Assembly: GCA_900100595.1 (NCBI GenBank)
Contig: FMUA01000004.1
Span: 62,001 to 126,000, forward strand
From: Ruminococcaceae bacterium P7
GTDB lineage: Bacteria > Bacillota > Clostridia > Oscillospirales > Acutalibacteraceae
Direction of reading: 5' to 3'
Length of the DNA: 64,000 bases
Below are positions 18,104 through 25,963 of the stretch, in pieces. The first letter of the stretch is position 1. Every line of letters starts with the position of its first letter. The translations under genes were made by a program, and so were the position numbers. The notes under the pieces are model-generated. The model saw only the letters and a program-made list of their open reading frames with translations, made no database searches and was not told the origin of the DNA.

Positions 18104-18916
18104 CTATTCTCTGGAAATTTCTGTCGGCGCTACGGTCTTAACTTTGCCGGTTTGCAACGAGATCGTTTCCAACTTCTTTCCCCGGAAGCTTTCGCCACGC
18201 AGCTTAAATACCGTGGCGTCGTCAAAGATACGGTCAAGCGCGCAGAGCAAGGTCGCGTCCTCGTCAAAATCCTCTCTCCAAAGCGCGGGATTCTTGTTGC
18301 TCGTAAATATCATGTTGAAGTTGCCTTCCTTGTTGTATCTCCGGTCAATCAGATCAAAGAACAGACGTGTATTCTCCCTGTCAAAGGCACAGTGACCTAT
18401 TTCGTCCACGATCAGACAACTGGGACGTACCAGAGCGCTGAGACAGGAATCAGTCTTTCCGGAGCGCCGTGCCGTTGAGAAACGGTCACGCAGTTCAAAC
18501 GCCTTAATGAAGTAGGTCTTCATACCGTGCAGGCAGCAAGCGTATCCAAATGCTTGCGCAAGATGTGTCTTTCCGGTACCTGCGGGTCCTATGAAGGCAA
18601 GGTTACGATGAGAGTAAATCGCAGACAACGAAGGCAGCGCTTTCAGTCGTTCAACATCCTTACCCTTCAGCAGAGAGAAATCGAAGTTCTCAAAGGTCTT
18701 CGGTTCTTTTGTTGGAAGACGACTCATTTTCAGTAATGTCATTACTGTGGTCTGCTGCTTTTTCTCCTTGAGATAAGCAAAGACAGAACGCACTACCTCA
18801 ATCTCGTCTTCAGAGAGACCGTGGTCCTCCGCAAAACCTGCAAATTCCTCTGAGGAAAAGTCCAATTTCAGCGCGACAGCAGCCTGTGCAATAGTTTCAA
18901 ATGCCGTTTCATTCAT
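18104..18916 (-). CDS. istB: IS21 helper ATPase IstB (copy 2)
   Basis: A 270-residue AAA+ ATPase with Walker A GPAGTGKT at about residue 111 and Walker B CLIVDEIGH at about 172. The TSNKNPALW sensor-1 region is also visible. Its start overlaps the end of istA by four bases (ATGA type), giving coupling. The protein is only distantly similar to IstB of copy 1. It assists IstA in target selection. Confidence 0.92.
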   Translation of the reverse strand: MNETAFETIAQAAVALKLDFSSEEFAGFAEDHGLSEDEIEVVRSVFAYLKEKKQQTTVMTLLKMSRLPTKEPKTFENFDFSLLKGKDVERLKALPSLSAIYSHRNLAFIGPAGTGKTHLAQAFGYACCLHGMKTYFIKAFELRDRFSTARRSGKTDSCLSALVRPSCLIVDEIGHCAFDRENTRLFFDLIDRRYNKEGNFNMIFTSNKNPALWREDFDEDATLLCALDRIFDDATVFKLRGESFRGKKLETISLQTGKVKTVAPTEISRE

Positions 18917-20226
18917 ACCGGATCCTCCTCGTCAAAGTCAAACTTGGCAAAGGAAAGATTGCTTTGCGACTTGGGAAGCCGGAGAATTTGTGTCTTGACC
19001 GGCATCGTAGGGAACTCCTCAGGTTGAGAAAGATCCTCGTATTGTCCTTCGCAGAAGCTGTCCTTACGGCTCCATGTAACGTTATGCGTAACCAGCAGAA
19101 GACGCAAATCAGCTGAGTAAATATACAAGGTGTCGCCACTGCGGGAAATCCTTGCTGTTTTGCCGGAATAACTGTAGGGAACACCGAATCGACGTCCCTC
19201 ATAGTTGACGAAGCCGTCAAATGAGATTTTTCGCTCCGGGCAAAGATAAAATCGTATTGAATCCGTCTTTGGAAGCTCATGCAATTGAACGACACAGTTC
19301 GTCATATGAACCTGTTGCGGAACGCTGTCAGTCGCTCTGTGGTAAAGATTGTTTTGGTAATTGCACCAATCCAATGCTTGCCAATTCAGGTCTGTGATGT
19401 TGCTGAACACGCGGTCAACAAGGAAATTATCCTTAACAAAACGGACAAGCCGCTCAACCTTGCCCTTGGTAAACGGGTGTCGGGGCTTGCAGAGCTTCGT
19501 TTCAAAGCCGACCGTCTTCATAAAGTTCTCGTAGTCTTTCTGCCAGATGGGATGCCCATCCATATCCCGTCGCAAGACAACACTTTTCATGTTATCTGTC
19601 AGAACAAATCTCGGGATACCCATATACTGAAACGCATGGACCATGCCAATAAAGAGATTCTCTTGTTTGGCGTTGGGAAAGAATTCGATATATCTCTGTC
19701 CGCAGTGGTGACAAATCATCGCAAAACAAGCTACGCGGAATGTACAGTTATTGTAATCCAACACATCGGTGAATCCCCAGCCCATCTGGTACGCTTCACC
19801 GGGAGATGTTGTATACCGCCGCCCACGATTACCTTGGGGCGCGATCTGCTGTCGCTTTGCAGGGATCAAATTCTTATGCGCGGCAATGTAACGCTTAACC
19901 GTACTCAGGCTACCTTGAAACCCCATGCTATGCAGACGTTCCATACAGACAGAGGAATTGCTGACGCCGCTGCGCAGGAGACTATCCAGTACAGCAGTAT
20001 ACCCATCCAGAATCTGCTCCTTGCGTTGTCCGGCAAGACCGTGCGGCGTTTCACGAAATCCGTTTGCTTTCAACCTGCGAAGTTTTGAACGCGAGAGACC
20101 GGTTCTACGGCTGAGTTCTGCAAGATTTATGTCTTCAATACTTAAAAACTCGCCAAATGTTTCTTCCATTTCTGCAATGGCTTGTGCTATAATAGGCAGG
20201 AATCCATTGCTTTGATTTCCTTTCAT
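18913..20226 (-). CDS. istA: IS21 transposase IstA (copy 2)
   Basis: A 437-residue DDE transposase. Residues 30-60 form a helix-turn-helix (INLAELSRRTGLSRSKLRRL). The catalytic core shows GWGFTDVLDY, FVLTDNMKSVV and the glutamate in TKGKVERLVRF. The C-terminal beta-barrel follows (RRFGVPYSYSGKTARI). Length and all acidic residues are intact, so this copy could be active. Confidence 0.92.
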   Translation of the reverse strand: MKGNQSNGFLPIIAQAIAEMEETFGEFLSIEDINLAELSRRTGLSRSKLRRLKANGFRETPHGLAGQRKEQILDGYTAVLDSLLRSGVSNSSVCMERLHSMGFQGSLSTVKRYIAAHKNLIPAKRQQIAPQGNRGRRYTTSPGEAYQMGWGFTDVLDYNNCTFRVACFAMICHHCGQRYIEFFPNAKQENLFIGMVHAFQYMGIPRFVLTDNMKSVVLRRDMDGHPIWQKDYENFMKTVGFETKLCKPRHPFTKGKVERLVRFVKDNFLVDRVFSNITDLNWQALDWCNYQNNLYHRATDSVPQQVHMTNCVVQLHELPKTDSIRFYLCPERKISFDGFVNYEGRRFGVPYSYSGKTARISRSGDTLYIYSADLRLLLVTHNVTWSRKDSFCEGQYEDLSQPEEFPTMPVKTQILRLPKSQSNLSFAKFDFDEEDPV

Positions 20227-20422
20227 TTCAGTCCTTTCTACTGGGTTGCTTGGTCACTATTCAGTATATAGGATTTGAAAGGATTCAGGTAGTGGCTTTT
20301 TCTGTTGAACCAGAATTGGTGTTTTCTACCGGCCCCTAAGTGGCGATTTTCGCCGGACCCGAACATGACACTGGCCTTATTTTCGCGTGCAAGCGGCCTT
20401 ATTGGGACGGAATATACAAATA

Positions 20423-20457
20423 AACCACGCAGTTGTAATCCTGCGTGGTTCTTTTTT
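20423..20457 (+). terminator. Intrinsic terminator
   Basis: A 10-base-pair perfect stem AACCACGCAG/CTGCGTGGTT is followed by CTTTTTT. On the minus strand it ends near the 3' end of the ImmA gene, and an A tract makes it usable in both directions. Confidence 0.75.
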
Positions 20458-20965
20458 ATGCCAAAAATGTACTTTTCGGCGGAATATGAAAATTGTAGTT
20501 ATATCCCCTGTTAGCCATGCTAAACAGCTTGAATCCCAACAGTTGAGGATTTGTGTAGAGGTACCTTGCCATCGTGTAGAAATCAATACCTTCCTGCATT
20601 GCCAGCTCATCAACCTCATCATCGTCAAGCAACAGGTCAGCGGCAAAGAGGTTCGCTTGATACTCCGTTTTGTCTGCGATGTTATAGATATTCATGTCCT
20701 CATGCGCGGCGGCCTTTAATTTGTCTGAATGAAGAATAATATGTCCAAGCTCATGCGCCGCGACGATTTTGCGCTCTGCAGGGCGAAGATTCTCGTTGAT
20801 CGCAATAAACTTGATGCCGTGAATGATGACACAATACCCCTTCAAATGCTCCAGATTGCTGGATTCGCAGTGGATATCAAGCGCATCCATCAATTCGAAC
20901 GGATCGGAAGTGTTATACTCATCGATGAGTTCCTCAACACATGCGTAAATATAGTTCTTTTTCAT
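20456..20965 (-). CDS. ImmA/IrrE-type metallopeptidase (1)
   Basis: A 169-residue COG2856 zinc peptidase with the signature AAHELGHIILH at about residue 69 and a downstream acidic ligand in EYQANLFAADLLL. Such peptidases cleave or inactivate a partner XRE repressor: ImmA acts on ImmR in ICEBs1, and IrrE on DdrO in Deinococcus. The gene follows the XRE gene on the same strand after 189 bases. That regulator is divergent from dinB, so the natural inference is that this peptidase lifts repression of the polymerase operon upon damage. Confidence 0.85.
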   Translation of the reverse strand: MKKNYIYACVEELIDEYNTSDPFELMDALDIHCESSNLEHLKGYCVIIHGIKFIAINENLRPAERKIVAAHELGHIILHSDKLKAAAHEDMNIYNIADKTEYQANLFAADLLLDDDEVDELAMQEGIDFYTMARYLYTNPQLLGFKLFSMANRGYNYNFHIPPKSTFLA

Positions 20966-21154
20966 TTTGTTCTTTACCTCTTGATTGCAAATAATTTTTC
21001 AAAAAATGGATTTCGAGATTCAAAAAATGACGAAAAAAGCTACTCGCCTATTATCATTATACAAAAACAGATGTGTCATAAAACGGACACTGCTTTGACA
21101 TGTCCCCTGTTTTTATAATTTTTGAATGCTTTTTAATTTACAATCCGGCGAGGT

Positions 21155-21529
21155 TTATTGCTCGTCTTCGCGATCTTTAATAATTTGCCTTGCTTTCATA
21201 TAGAGTGTCTGCAGCTCATAAATGAAGGCAAGTTGTTCTTCATCGGATAACTTGCCGCCCGCAAACAAGGCAGAAGCGTGAGCGAGGATTTCCTTCTTAT
21301 CCTCATCCGTGAGTTCCGTTTCCTCTTTTTCGCCGTAAATCAGATAGTCGACCGATATGTCCAAAACATCGGCAAGTCGTTGAGAAACGTCTATGCGGTT
21401 AGGCGTAACATGCCCCAGCTCATAATTCTGAATAGTTCTTCCGGTGATTCCGCAGAGCTTTCCCAGTTCTTCACGGGTAAGCTCTTTCTTTTTGCGCGCT
21501 TTTAATAATCGTTCGCCGTAACTGCTCAT
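21155..21529 (-). CDS. XRE-family repressor, likely controls dinB
   Basis: A 124-residue regulator. Residues 5-60 form a Cro/CI helix-turn-helix (LTREELGKLCGITGRTIQNYELG). A C-terminal acidic helical tail (residues 75-124) could serve dimerisation or cleavage. It is transcribed away from dinB, with 167 bases between them packed with palindromes that overlap the dinB promoter. The paired ImmA peptidase downstream fits the repressor/peptidase arrangement of mobile elements and of DdrO/IrrE. Confidence 0.82.
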   Translation of the reverse strand: MSSYGERLLKARKKKELTREELGKLCGITGRTIQNYELGHVTPNRIDVSQRLADVLDISVDYLIYGEKEETELTDEDKKEILAHASALFAGGKLSDEEQLAFIYELQTLYMKARQIIKDREDEQ

Positions 21530-21550
21530 AATTTCACCTCAAATAAATCG

Positions 21551-21680
21551 GAAAATATTTTCTCAAATTCCCTATTGACAAAGAAATATATTTCTGTTAG
21601 AATACTGTCAAAAGGAAATAATCTTCCTGTTACAAGCTAATAATAGCACATATGTTTTAATGTGTCAAGAAAAATATTTC
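21551..21680 (+). promoter_or_regulatory. dinB promoter with four operator-like palindromes
   Basis: TTGACA (21575-21580), a 17-base spacer and TAGAAT (21598-21603) form a strong plus-strand promoter. Palindromes of GAAATATATTTC type occur at 21551-21562, 21583-21594 (inside the spacer), 21614-21627 (GGAAATAATCTTCC) and 21669-21680 (next to the dinB ribosome binding site). Repeated spacing over both divergent starts suggests cooperative binding by the XRE protein. No classical LexA box (CGAAC-N4-GTTCG) is present. Confidence 0.75.
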
Positions 21681-21696
21681 TTTATAGAGGTGGGAT

Positions 21697-22929
21697 ATGA
21701 GAAACATACTGCACAGCGACATGAATAACTTTTACGCTTCAGTTGAATGTATGCTGAATCCATCTCTCAAAGGGAAGCCTGTAGTTGTCTGCGGAAGTGT
21801 AGAGGAACGGCACGGTATCGTGTTGGCAAAGAACTATCCTGCCAAAGCATATGGCGTTCAGACGGGAGAAGCAGTATGGCAGGCACAGCAGAAATGTCCC
21901 GGTCTTATTATCGCTTCGCCTCATTTTGATGAATACATCAAATATTCAAAGCTCGCGCGGGAGGTCTATGGCCGCTACACGAATCAGGTTGAACCCTACG
22001 GTATGGATGAGTGCTGGCTGGATATTTCAGAGTATAACGGTAGAAATCCCGAAGCCGTGGCTTATGAGATCAAAGAAACAATGAAGGAAGAACTCGGATT
22101 GACTGTTTCCGTGGGAGTTTCATACAATAAGATTTTTGCCAAACTCGGCAGCGATATGAAGAAACCGGATGCGGTCACCGTTATTCCGAAAGAATCCTTT
22201 AAGGAGAAAATCTGGCACTTGCCCGCCTCGGATCTGTTATTTGTCGGACGAGCTACACAGAGAACGCTTGACCGGTTTTGCATTCGGACAATCGGAGATT
22301 TGGCAAACACAGCTCCCGAATTTCTAAAATCACACCTTGGGATACACGGGCTGAAGCTGTGGCAATATGCCAATGGCCTAGACAACTCTCCTGTTATGTA
22401 TGAGGACTACAGACCGGCTGTAAAGTCAGTCGGTCATGGTACTACTACAAAAGCAGACCTCACTTCCAACGAAGAAGTATGGATCACAATCCTCGAGCTG
22501 TCTCAGGACATCGGTCACAGGTTGAAAAAGCTCGGAATGAATTGTATGGGTATTTCTATCTGCATCAGAAATGAAGATTTAATGCATAAGGAGTGGCAGC
22601 AAAAGCTCAATTTTGCAACACAGTCCCCGTTCGTGATTGCAAAGCTCGCTTATGCATTATTCCTTCAAAAGTATGTGTGGAATAAAAATATACGTTCGGT
22701 AACTGTGCGAGCGATCAATCTCATATCCGATTCCGCTCCAATGCAGTTGGATTTGTTTGTTGATCAGGATTCAATGACCAGGCAGACAAAAATAGATAAC
22801 TGCATCGAGTCGCTGAGAGCGCGTTTCGGCAGCGAGATAATCAAAAACGCGGTTTTACTGAAAAACGTATGGATGTTGAATAATCAAGCAAAACTAACAA
22901 TGCCAACGGGTATGGCGAACATGAGGTGA
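21697..22929 (+). CDS. dinB: Y-family DNA polymerase (Pol IV/DinB-UmuC type)
   Basis: A 410-residue translesion polymerase. Motifs include DMNNFYASVE (residues 8-17, first catalytic Asp), the YGMDECWLDIS catalytic pair at about 102-112, and SVGVSYNKIFAKLGSDMKKP (helix and lysine of the palm). Thumb and little-finger domains follow (KSVGHGTT). It copies past damaged bases at the cost of mutations. The start ATG 21697 has GAGGTGGG just upstream. Four genes follow with short gaps, probably cotranscribed. This family is common on Clostridia mobile elements. Confidence 0.92.
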   Translation: MRNILHSDMNNFYASVECMLNPSLKGKPVVVCGSVEERHGIVLAKNYPAKAYGVQTGEAVWQAQQKCPGLIIASPHFDEYIKYSKLAREVYGRYTNQVEPYGMDECWLDISEYNGRNPEAVAYEIKETMKEELGLTVSVGVSYNKIFAKLGSDMKKPDAVTVIPKESFKEKIWHLPASDLLFVGRATQRTLDRFCIRTIGDLANTAPEFLKSHLGIHGLKLWQYANGLDNSPVMYEDYRPAVKSVGHGTTTKADLTSNEEVWITILELSQDIGHRLKKLGMNCMGISICIRNEDLMHKEWQQKLNFATQSPFVIAKLAYALFLQKYVWNKNIRSVTVRAINLISDSAPMQLDLFVDQDSMTRQTKIDNCIESLRARFGSEIIKNAVLLKNVWMLNNQAKLTMPTGMANMR

Positions 22930-22935
22930 TTATGG

Positions 22936-23235
22936 ATGAATGGATTATTGCAGGCGCATCCGCCGACAATTTCGTATGGAGTCATCGGATGCTCTATGTA
23001 TGAAAACGAAAGCTCAATTCTGTGCTGTGTCGCAAAGGATGATTGGGGATTCGGTGATGTGGGCGTTATTGATGATTCAATTGTTTTTGTGCAGCGGAAG
23101 CTGGCGTTCAAGGAAGGCGCTTTGAATGTCTTTAATGTCGGCGACAGTGAAAACAAGGTTTATAAGATGTCCAGACACAAAATCTCGGGTAAATATGTCG
23201 GCAGAGCGCTGATGACTGTCAATCAGTTTGAATGA
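22936..23235 (+). CDS. Small protein, possible S24/UmuD-like fold
   Basis: A 99-residue protein seven bases after dinB, with GAGGTG before ATG 22936. The pattern GCSMYENESS, GDVGVIDDSIVFVQRK, GALNVFNVG, VYKMSR and GKYVGRALMTVNQF faintly resembles the LexA/UmuD peptidase fold (Ser in SM, Lys near the end of a strand, final GK-x-VG strand). The spacing between the serine and the GD element is longer than usual. Adjacency to a Y-family polymerase makes an UmuD-type partner attractive. This is inference; it may be an unrelated hypothetical. Confidence 0.45.
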   Translation: MNGLLQAHPPTISYGVIGCSMYENESSILCCVAKDDWGFGDVGVIDDSIVFVQRKLAFKEGALNVFNVGDSENKVYKMSRHKISGKYVGRALMTVNQFE

Positions 23236-23243
23236 GGTGTGTT

Positions 23244-23483
23244 ATGGCGCGAAAAGTATTTGTAGACGTAATCGTCCGTGAGAATAAGGACGGCAGAAAA
23301 AGACCAATGAGCTTGGTATTTGAGGACGGCAAATCCTATGTGATCGACCGCTTGATTCAGGTAAAAAGATGTGCCGCGATGAAGGTAGGCGGCACCGGTA
23401 TCCGTTATACGGTATCAATATCCGGCAAAGAAACGTATCTCTTTGAGGATGAAGGCAAGTGGTTTGTCGAGGCAAAACAATAG
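23244..23483 (+). CDS. Small conserved-looking hypothetical of the dinB operon
   Basis: A 79-residue beta-rich protein (MARKVFVDVIVRENKDG, RYTVSISGKETYLFEDEGKW) with GAGGTG before ATG 23244. It sits 8 bases after the previous gene and 16 before the next. No domain is recognised. Small proteins of this appearance commonly follow dinB/umuC homologues on Clostridia elements. Its role there is not known to me. Confidence 0.6.
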   Translation: MARKVFVDVIVRENKDGRKRPMSLVFEDGKSYVIDRLIQVKRCAAMKVGGTGIRYTVSISGKETYLFEDEGKWFVEAKQ

Positions 23484-23499
23484 AACGGGAGGAACGACA

Positions 23500-24204
23500 A
23501 TGGTATATCTTAGAAGTGATGAAATTAGCAGCCTTGCTGCACAAACAATTCAGAAGTACAGAGAATACATCGGTGCGGATTGGGAGCTTTTCAAGGTTAA
23601 TCCGATCACATTGGCTGAAATGTGGGGACTAAATGTAAAATCCGTGGATTTGGGAGAGGATTCTGACATCATGGGGTTTACGGCGTTCAACGATATGGAT
23701 ATAACGCTGACCGACGTAAATCAGTCGGATATCACGCTTGAGTTGTCCGGCAGAACCATCGTTATCAATGAAGCGCTCACAAGAGGGTGTGCCGGCAGAC
23801 TCAATTTTACTATCGCGCATGAGATCGCCCATCATATTATCGACATCGTTTGCGGCGCCAATTATTCCGTCAAGTTCAGACTGCTCCCGCATTTTGAGAA
23901 AGCCAACAACCGCTATTCCCTCGATTATGATGAGTACATGGCGAATCAGCTTGCGGCGGCGCTGCTGATGCCGGATGCGTTTGTCGAAAAGGCTTTTGAC
24001 AGTTTATTTGGAGTAAAGAGGCTTGAAAGAATCCACTCCATCTTGGACAAGATGATTTTTAAGAAGTTCTGTGCAATGGCGGCGCTGTTTGGTGTTTCCA
24101 AGAGTGCTCTCGCCATACGACTGCAGAAGAAGGGCTTGTTAGGCGAATATATTTTTGCGGGATACGAGAGTTTACTGGATATCTTTCCCGATACGGCGGC
24201 ATAG
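23500..24204 (+). CDS. ImmA/IrrE-type metallopeptidase (2)
   Basis: A 234-residue zinc peptidase with the HEIAHHI signature at about residue 108 and the third ligand in YDEYMANQLAAALLMP. It is larger than the first ImmA because of an N-terminal helix (YLRSDEISSLAAQTI) and a C-terminal helical domain. The start at 23500 has GGGAGG at optimal spacing. Two such peptidases bracket dinB. This one lies in the induced operon itself and could give positive feedback, or act on another element's repressor. Confidence 0.82.
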   Translation: MVYLRSDEISSLAAQTIQKYREYIGADWELFKVNPITLAEMWGLNVKSVDLGEDSDIMGFTAFNDMDITLTDVNQSDITLELSGRTIVINEALTRGCAGRLNFTIAHEIAHHIIDIVCGANYSVKFRLLPHFEKANNRYSLDYDEYMANQLAAALLMPDAFVEKAFDSLFGVKRLERIHSILDKMIFKKFCAMAALFGVSKSALAIRLQKKGLLGEYIFAGYESLLDIFPDTAA

Positions 24205-24221
24205 CGAAAGGTCTGAGGCAT

Positions 24222-24425
24222 GTGTATGAAATACCGCTTAAAGCAAAAGTGGTAGTCCGATGCCCCAAATGTAACGCTCGTGTCTGCGATGTTATCCAGG
24301 GAACCAACGGGTACATTGAAATCAAGTGTCCCGAATGCAAGAAGATTTCAAGAATCAAGCTGTCGTTCAGACTGAGAAGGATGCAAAGAAGCGGCAGGTT
24401 TGGGTTCTATAATTACTACAGATAG
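24222..24425 (+). CDS. Zinc-ribbon protein, Com-like
   Basis: A 67-residue protein starting at GTG 24222 with CTGAGG upstream. CPKCNARVCD and CPECKK form a four-cysteine zinc ribbon like the Mu-phage Com family of small nucleic-acid binders, followed by an Arg-rich tail. An ATG at 24226 leads to a quick stop in another frame and was rejected. It is the last gene of the dinB operon. The structured leader repeat begins within its stop codon. Confidence 0.65.
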   Translation: MYEIPLKAKVVVRCPKCNARVCDVIQGTNGYIEIKCPECKKISRIKLSFRLRRMQRSGRFGFYNYYR

Positions 24426-24679
24426 GTAAGTAACAATTGAATATAAAGATAATCGTGCATTGAGCCGAGCAACGGGCAGTATGACTAGCACCAAATAGCC
24501 GGACGTCGCACAACAAGGCATTACTATGCCTGTTGAGCGATGTTCGGCTATTTTTATATGCTGGTTGTTACTCCGAAGCGGAGGAACAATGCATTTATTC
24601 TTTTTCAGGGCAAGAGCTCCTCCGTTCAGATTTGAAAAATCGAACACTCGAACATTTCAAATCGAACGGAGGAAATATT
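24423..24679 (+). promoter_or_regulatory. Structured leader RNA, repeat A copy 1
   Basis: Nearly identical to 54759-55015, with no indels. Hairpin 1 (24493-24553) pairs AAATAGCCG with CGGCTATTT, extends inward to a 17-pair stem with wobbles, and is followed by TTTTTA, so it looks like an intrinsic terminator or attenuator. Hairpin 2 (24565-24588) is TTGTT-CTCCG/CGGAG-AACA. Hairpin 3 (24619-24672) pairs CCTCCGTTC-A-GATTTGAAA with TTTCAAATC-G-AACGGAGG. The 3' arm of hairpin 3 contains the GGAGG ribosome binding site of the following gene. Termination plus sequestration suggests two-level RNA control by an unknown signal. Confidence 0.75.
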
Positions 24680-25237
24680 TTGAAAAATACATTTTTGATT
24701 AGAGATCACAAAACAGATGGAACCACTTGTCTTGTAGAGGTTTCGGGTGATGAATGGAAGAAAATCATCATCCAAAATACTCTTTTGCCGATAGAAGAAC
24801 GGAGATACTTTATTGCTGATTGCATTGTGGAATCAGATTATATTGATCGCATGTATATGGAAGTTTCATTTGAGGAATTCAAGAAGTGGAATAGAGAAAA
24901 CACTCGAAAGAGAGATCAACGTAAGTTTAAGAAGAAGTATCTATTTGTTTCCTTTTCTGAGTTGCAGAGCAATGGCTCAAATAAGGAATGCGATATTATT
25001 GGAGAGAACGGAAGGTTTGAAGAAGGCGTATTAGACGTTTTATTGATTGCCGAGCTTGAGGCGAAACTTGCAAAATGGAAGCCCTGGGCAGTCGATCTTT
25101 TACACGCCTATCTCTCCGGAGAAAAAAGGACATGCACATCCAAAATTGCTCTGAAATACGGAGTATCTACACGAACGGTGTCAAGGTATAAATTGCAGTT
25201 TGAGGATCAGGTGAAAAAATTTTTAGAAAATTCATAA
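24680..25237 (+). CDS. HTH protein behind structured leader (sigma-like)
   Basis: A 185-residue protein starting at TTG 24680, 7 bases after GGAGG (24668-24672). The start is fixed by the repeat copy at 55016, where the same leader drives a TTG start of a different protein. The C-terminal part (KIALKYGVSTRTVSRYKLQFEDQV) is a helix-turn-helix like sigma region 4. The N-terminal half is unrecognised. Such sigma-like proteins are common regulators on Clostridia integrative elements. The upstream in-frame extension to 24533 lies in the hairpins and was rejected. Confidence 0.65.
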   Translation: MKNTFLIRDHKTDGTTCLVEVSGDEWKKIIIQNTLLPIEERRYFIADCIVESDYIDRMYMEVSFEEFKKWNRENTRKRDQRKFKKKYLFVSFSELQSNGSNKECDIIGENGRFEEGVLDVLLIAELEAKLAKWKPWAVDLLHAYLSGEKRTCTSKIALKYGVSTRTVSRYKLQFEDQVKKFLENS

Positions 25238-25279
25238 TCCGCTGTCTTTTTCATTGTAAAAAATCTGTAGGTACTATAG

Positions 25280-25631
25280 TAGAGGGCGAAAAAACCTCTA
25301 TCAAACACACAACTTCAGCACCTTGAAAATTGAATATCAGCATATCCTTTACGTTCCTTCTGCTGCCGGTAATACGGCAAGCTACGAAAGCAGGGCTACG
25401 GCGGGCATCCGTTCGCCGCAGCCTGTTAGTCTTTGACGTCACGGCGCATCTGTGGCGGGCGATAACCGGCAGAAGAAATAATGATACTTGCGTCCCGTCC
25501 CAAGTCGAGCGAGAAAAGACCGTCACAACTAAGGAGGGCGCCCGCGGGAGATCCCGGCGGTGGTGAGATTCCAATGAGGCTAAAGGCATAGCCGGAGGAT
25601 ATGTTCCCTTGCTTGGGGATATCGAGGATAA
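25280..25631 (+). repeat. Repeat B copy 1, probable structured RNA
   Basis: About 352 bases nearly identical to 56686-57040. It begins with a TAGAGG/CCTCTA hairpin whose loop differs between the copies. An internal stem at 25437-25444/25450-25457 pairs CGTCACGG with CTGTGGCG; the other copy has CGTCACGG with CCGTGACG, so both differences keep pairing. No convincing gene is seen: the overlapping minus-strand frames are Ser/Arg-rich and start differently in each copy. Function is unknown. Confidence 0.65.
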
Positions 25632-25824
25632 ATACAAGCAACCGATACTGAGACCGAACCAAAATCCGTAGCATCTTTTTGGCATCTTTTGCGCCATGCT
25701 GCGCAAGCTGTCCTCGGAAGGCGACAGCCTTCCTGCGGAATCTTGCTTGCCTGACACAAAATCTGCTCAAAAATCTGTCTGCGTTTCTGATTCGGACTCA
25801 GTATAAAAACGATTGATACAATAA

Positions 25825-25880
25825 GCTGCCGCCTTAGAGCAAGGCAAAAAGCAACCAATTTCAAGGCGGCAGCATTTTTT
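25825..25880 (+). terminator. Intrinsic terminator
   Basis: A perfect 11-base-pair stem GCTGCCGCCTT/AAGGCGGCAGC is followed by ATTTTTT. It closes the gene-free stretch 25238-25963 before the recombinase operon. The stretch 25632-25824 holds no gene I can support. Confidence 0.75.
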
Positions 25881-25963
25881 CAAGTCAAATGACGGCTTTT
25901 ATCTGTTTTCAATCAGAAAACTGAATATAGATAAAAACCGTTAAAAAACAATGGAGGTAAATT

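Larger units (their letters stand above)
17628..20370 (-). mobile_element. IS21-family insertion sequence (copy 2, intact)
   Basis: Both ends begin with TGT in inverted orientation and carry repeated GGTAGAAA-x-ACC and CGCC blocks: 17628-17700 on the left, and 20300-20370 ending in ACA on the right. It encloses uninterrupted istA and istB on the minus strand. Flanking sequence on each side contains GGCCTT-rich repeats of the third IS21 element, suggesting this copy inserted into that one. A target duplication could not be fixed by eye. Confidence 0.8.

Noticed and set aside
24533..24679. Upstream extension of the HTH gene into leader A
   Set aside because: It would translate through two strong hairpins; the GGAGG-TTG start is conserved between copies while the downstream proteins differ.
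24423..25631. Group II intron, IStron or OMEGA-type element for the A-B cassette
   Set aside because: No reverse transcriptase, TnpB/IscB or intron domain V motif is visible; the flanks do not rejoin a single gene.
25251..25757. Minus-strand frames across repeat B (also 56630-57046)
   Set aside because: Conserved only because the DNA repeat is conserved; start and end differ in the two copies, composition is Ser/Arg-rich, and stem-preserving changes favour RNA.
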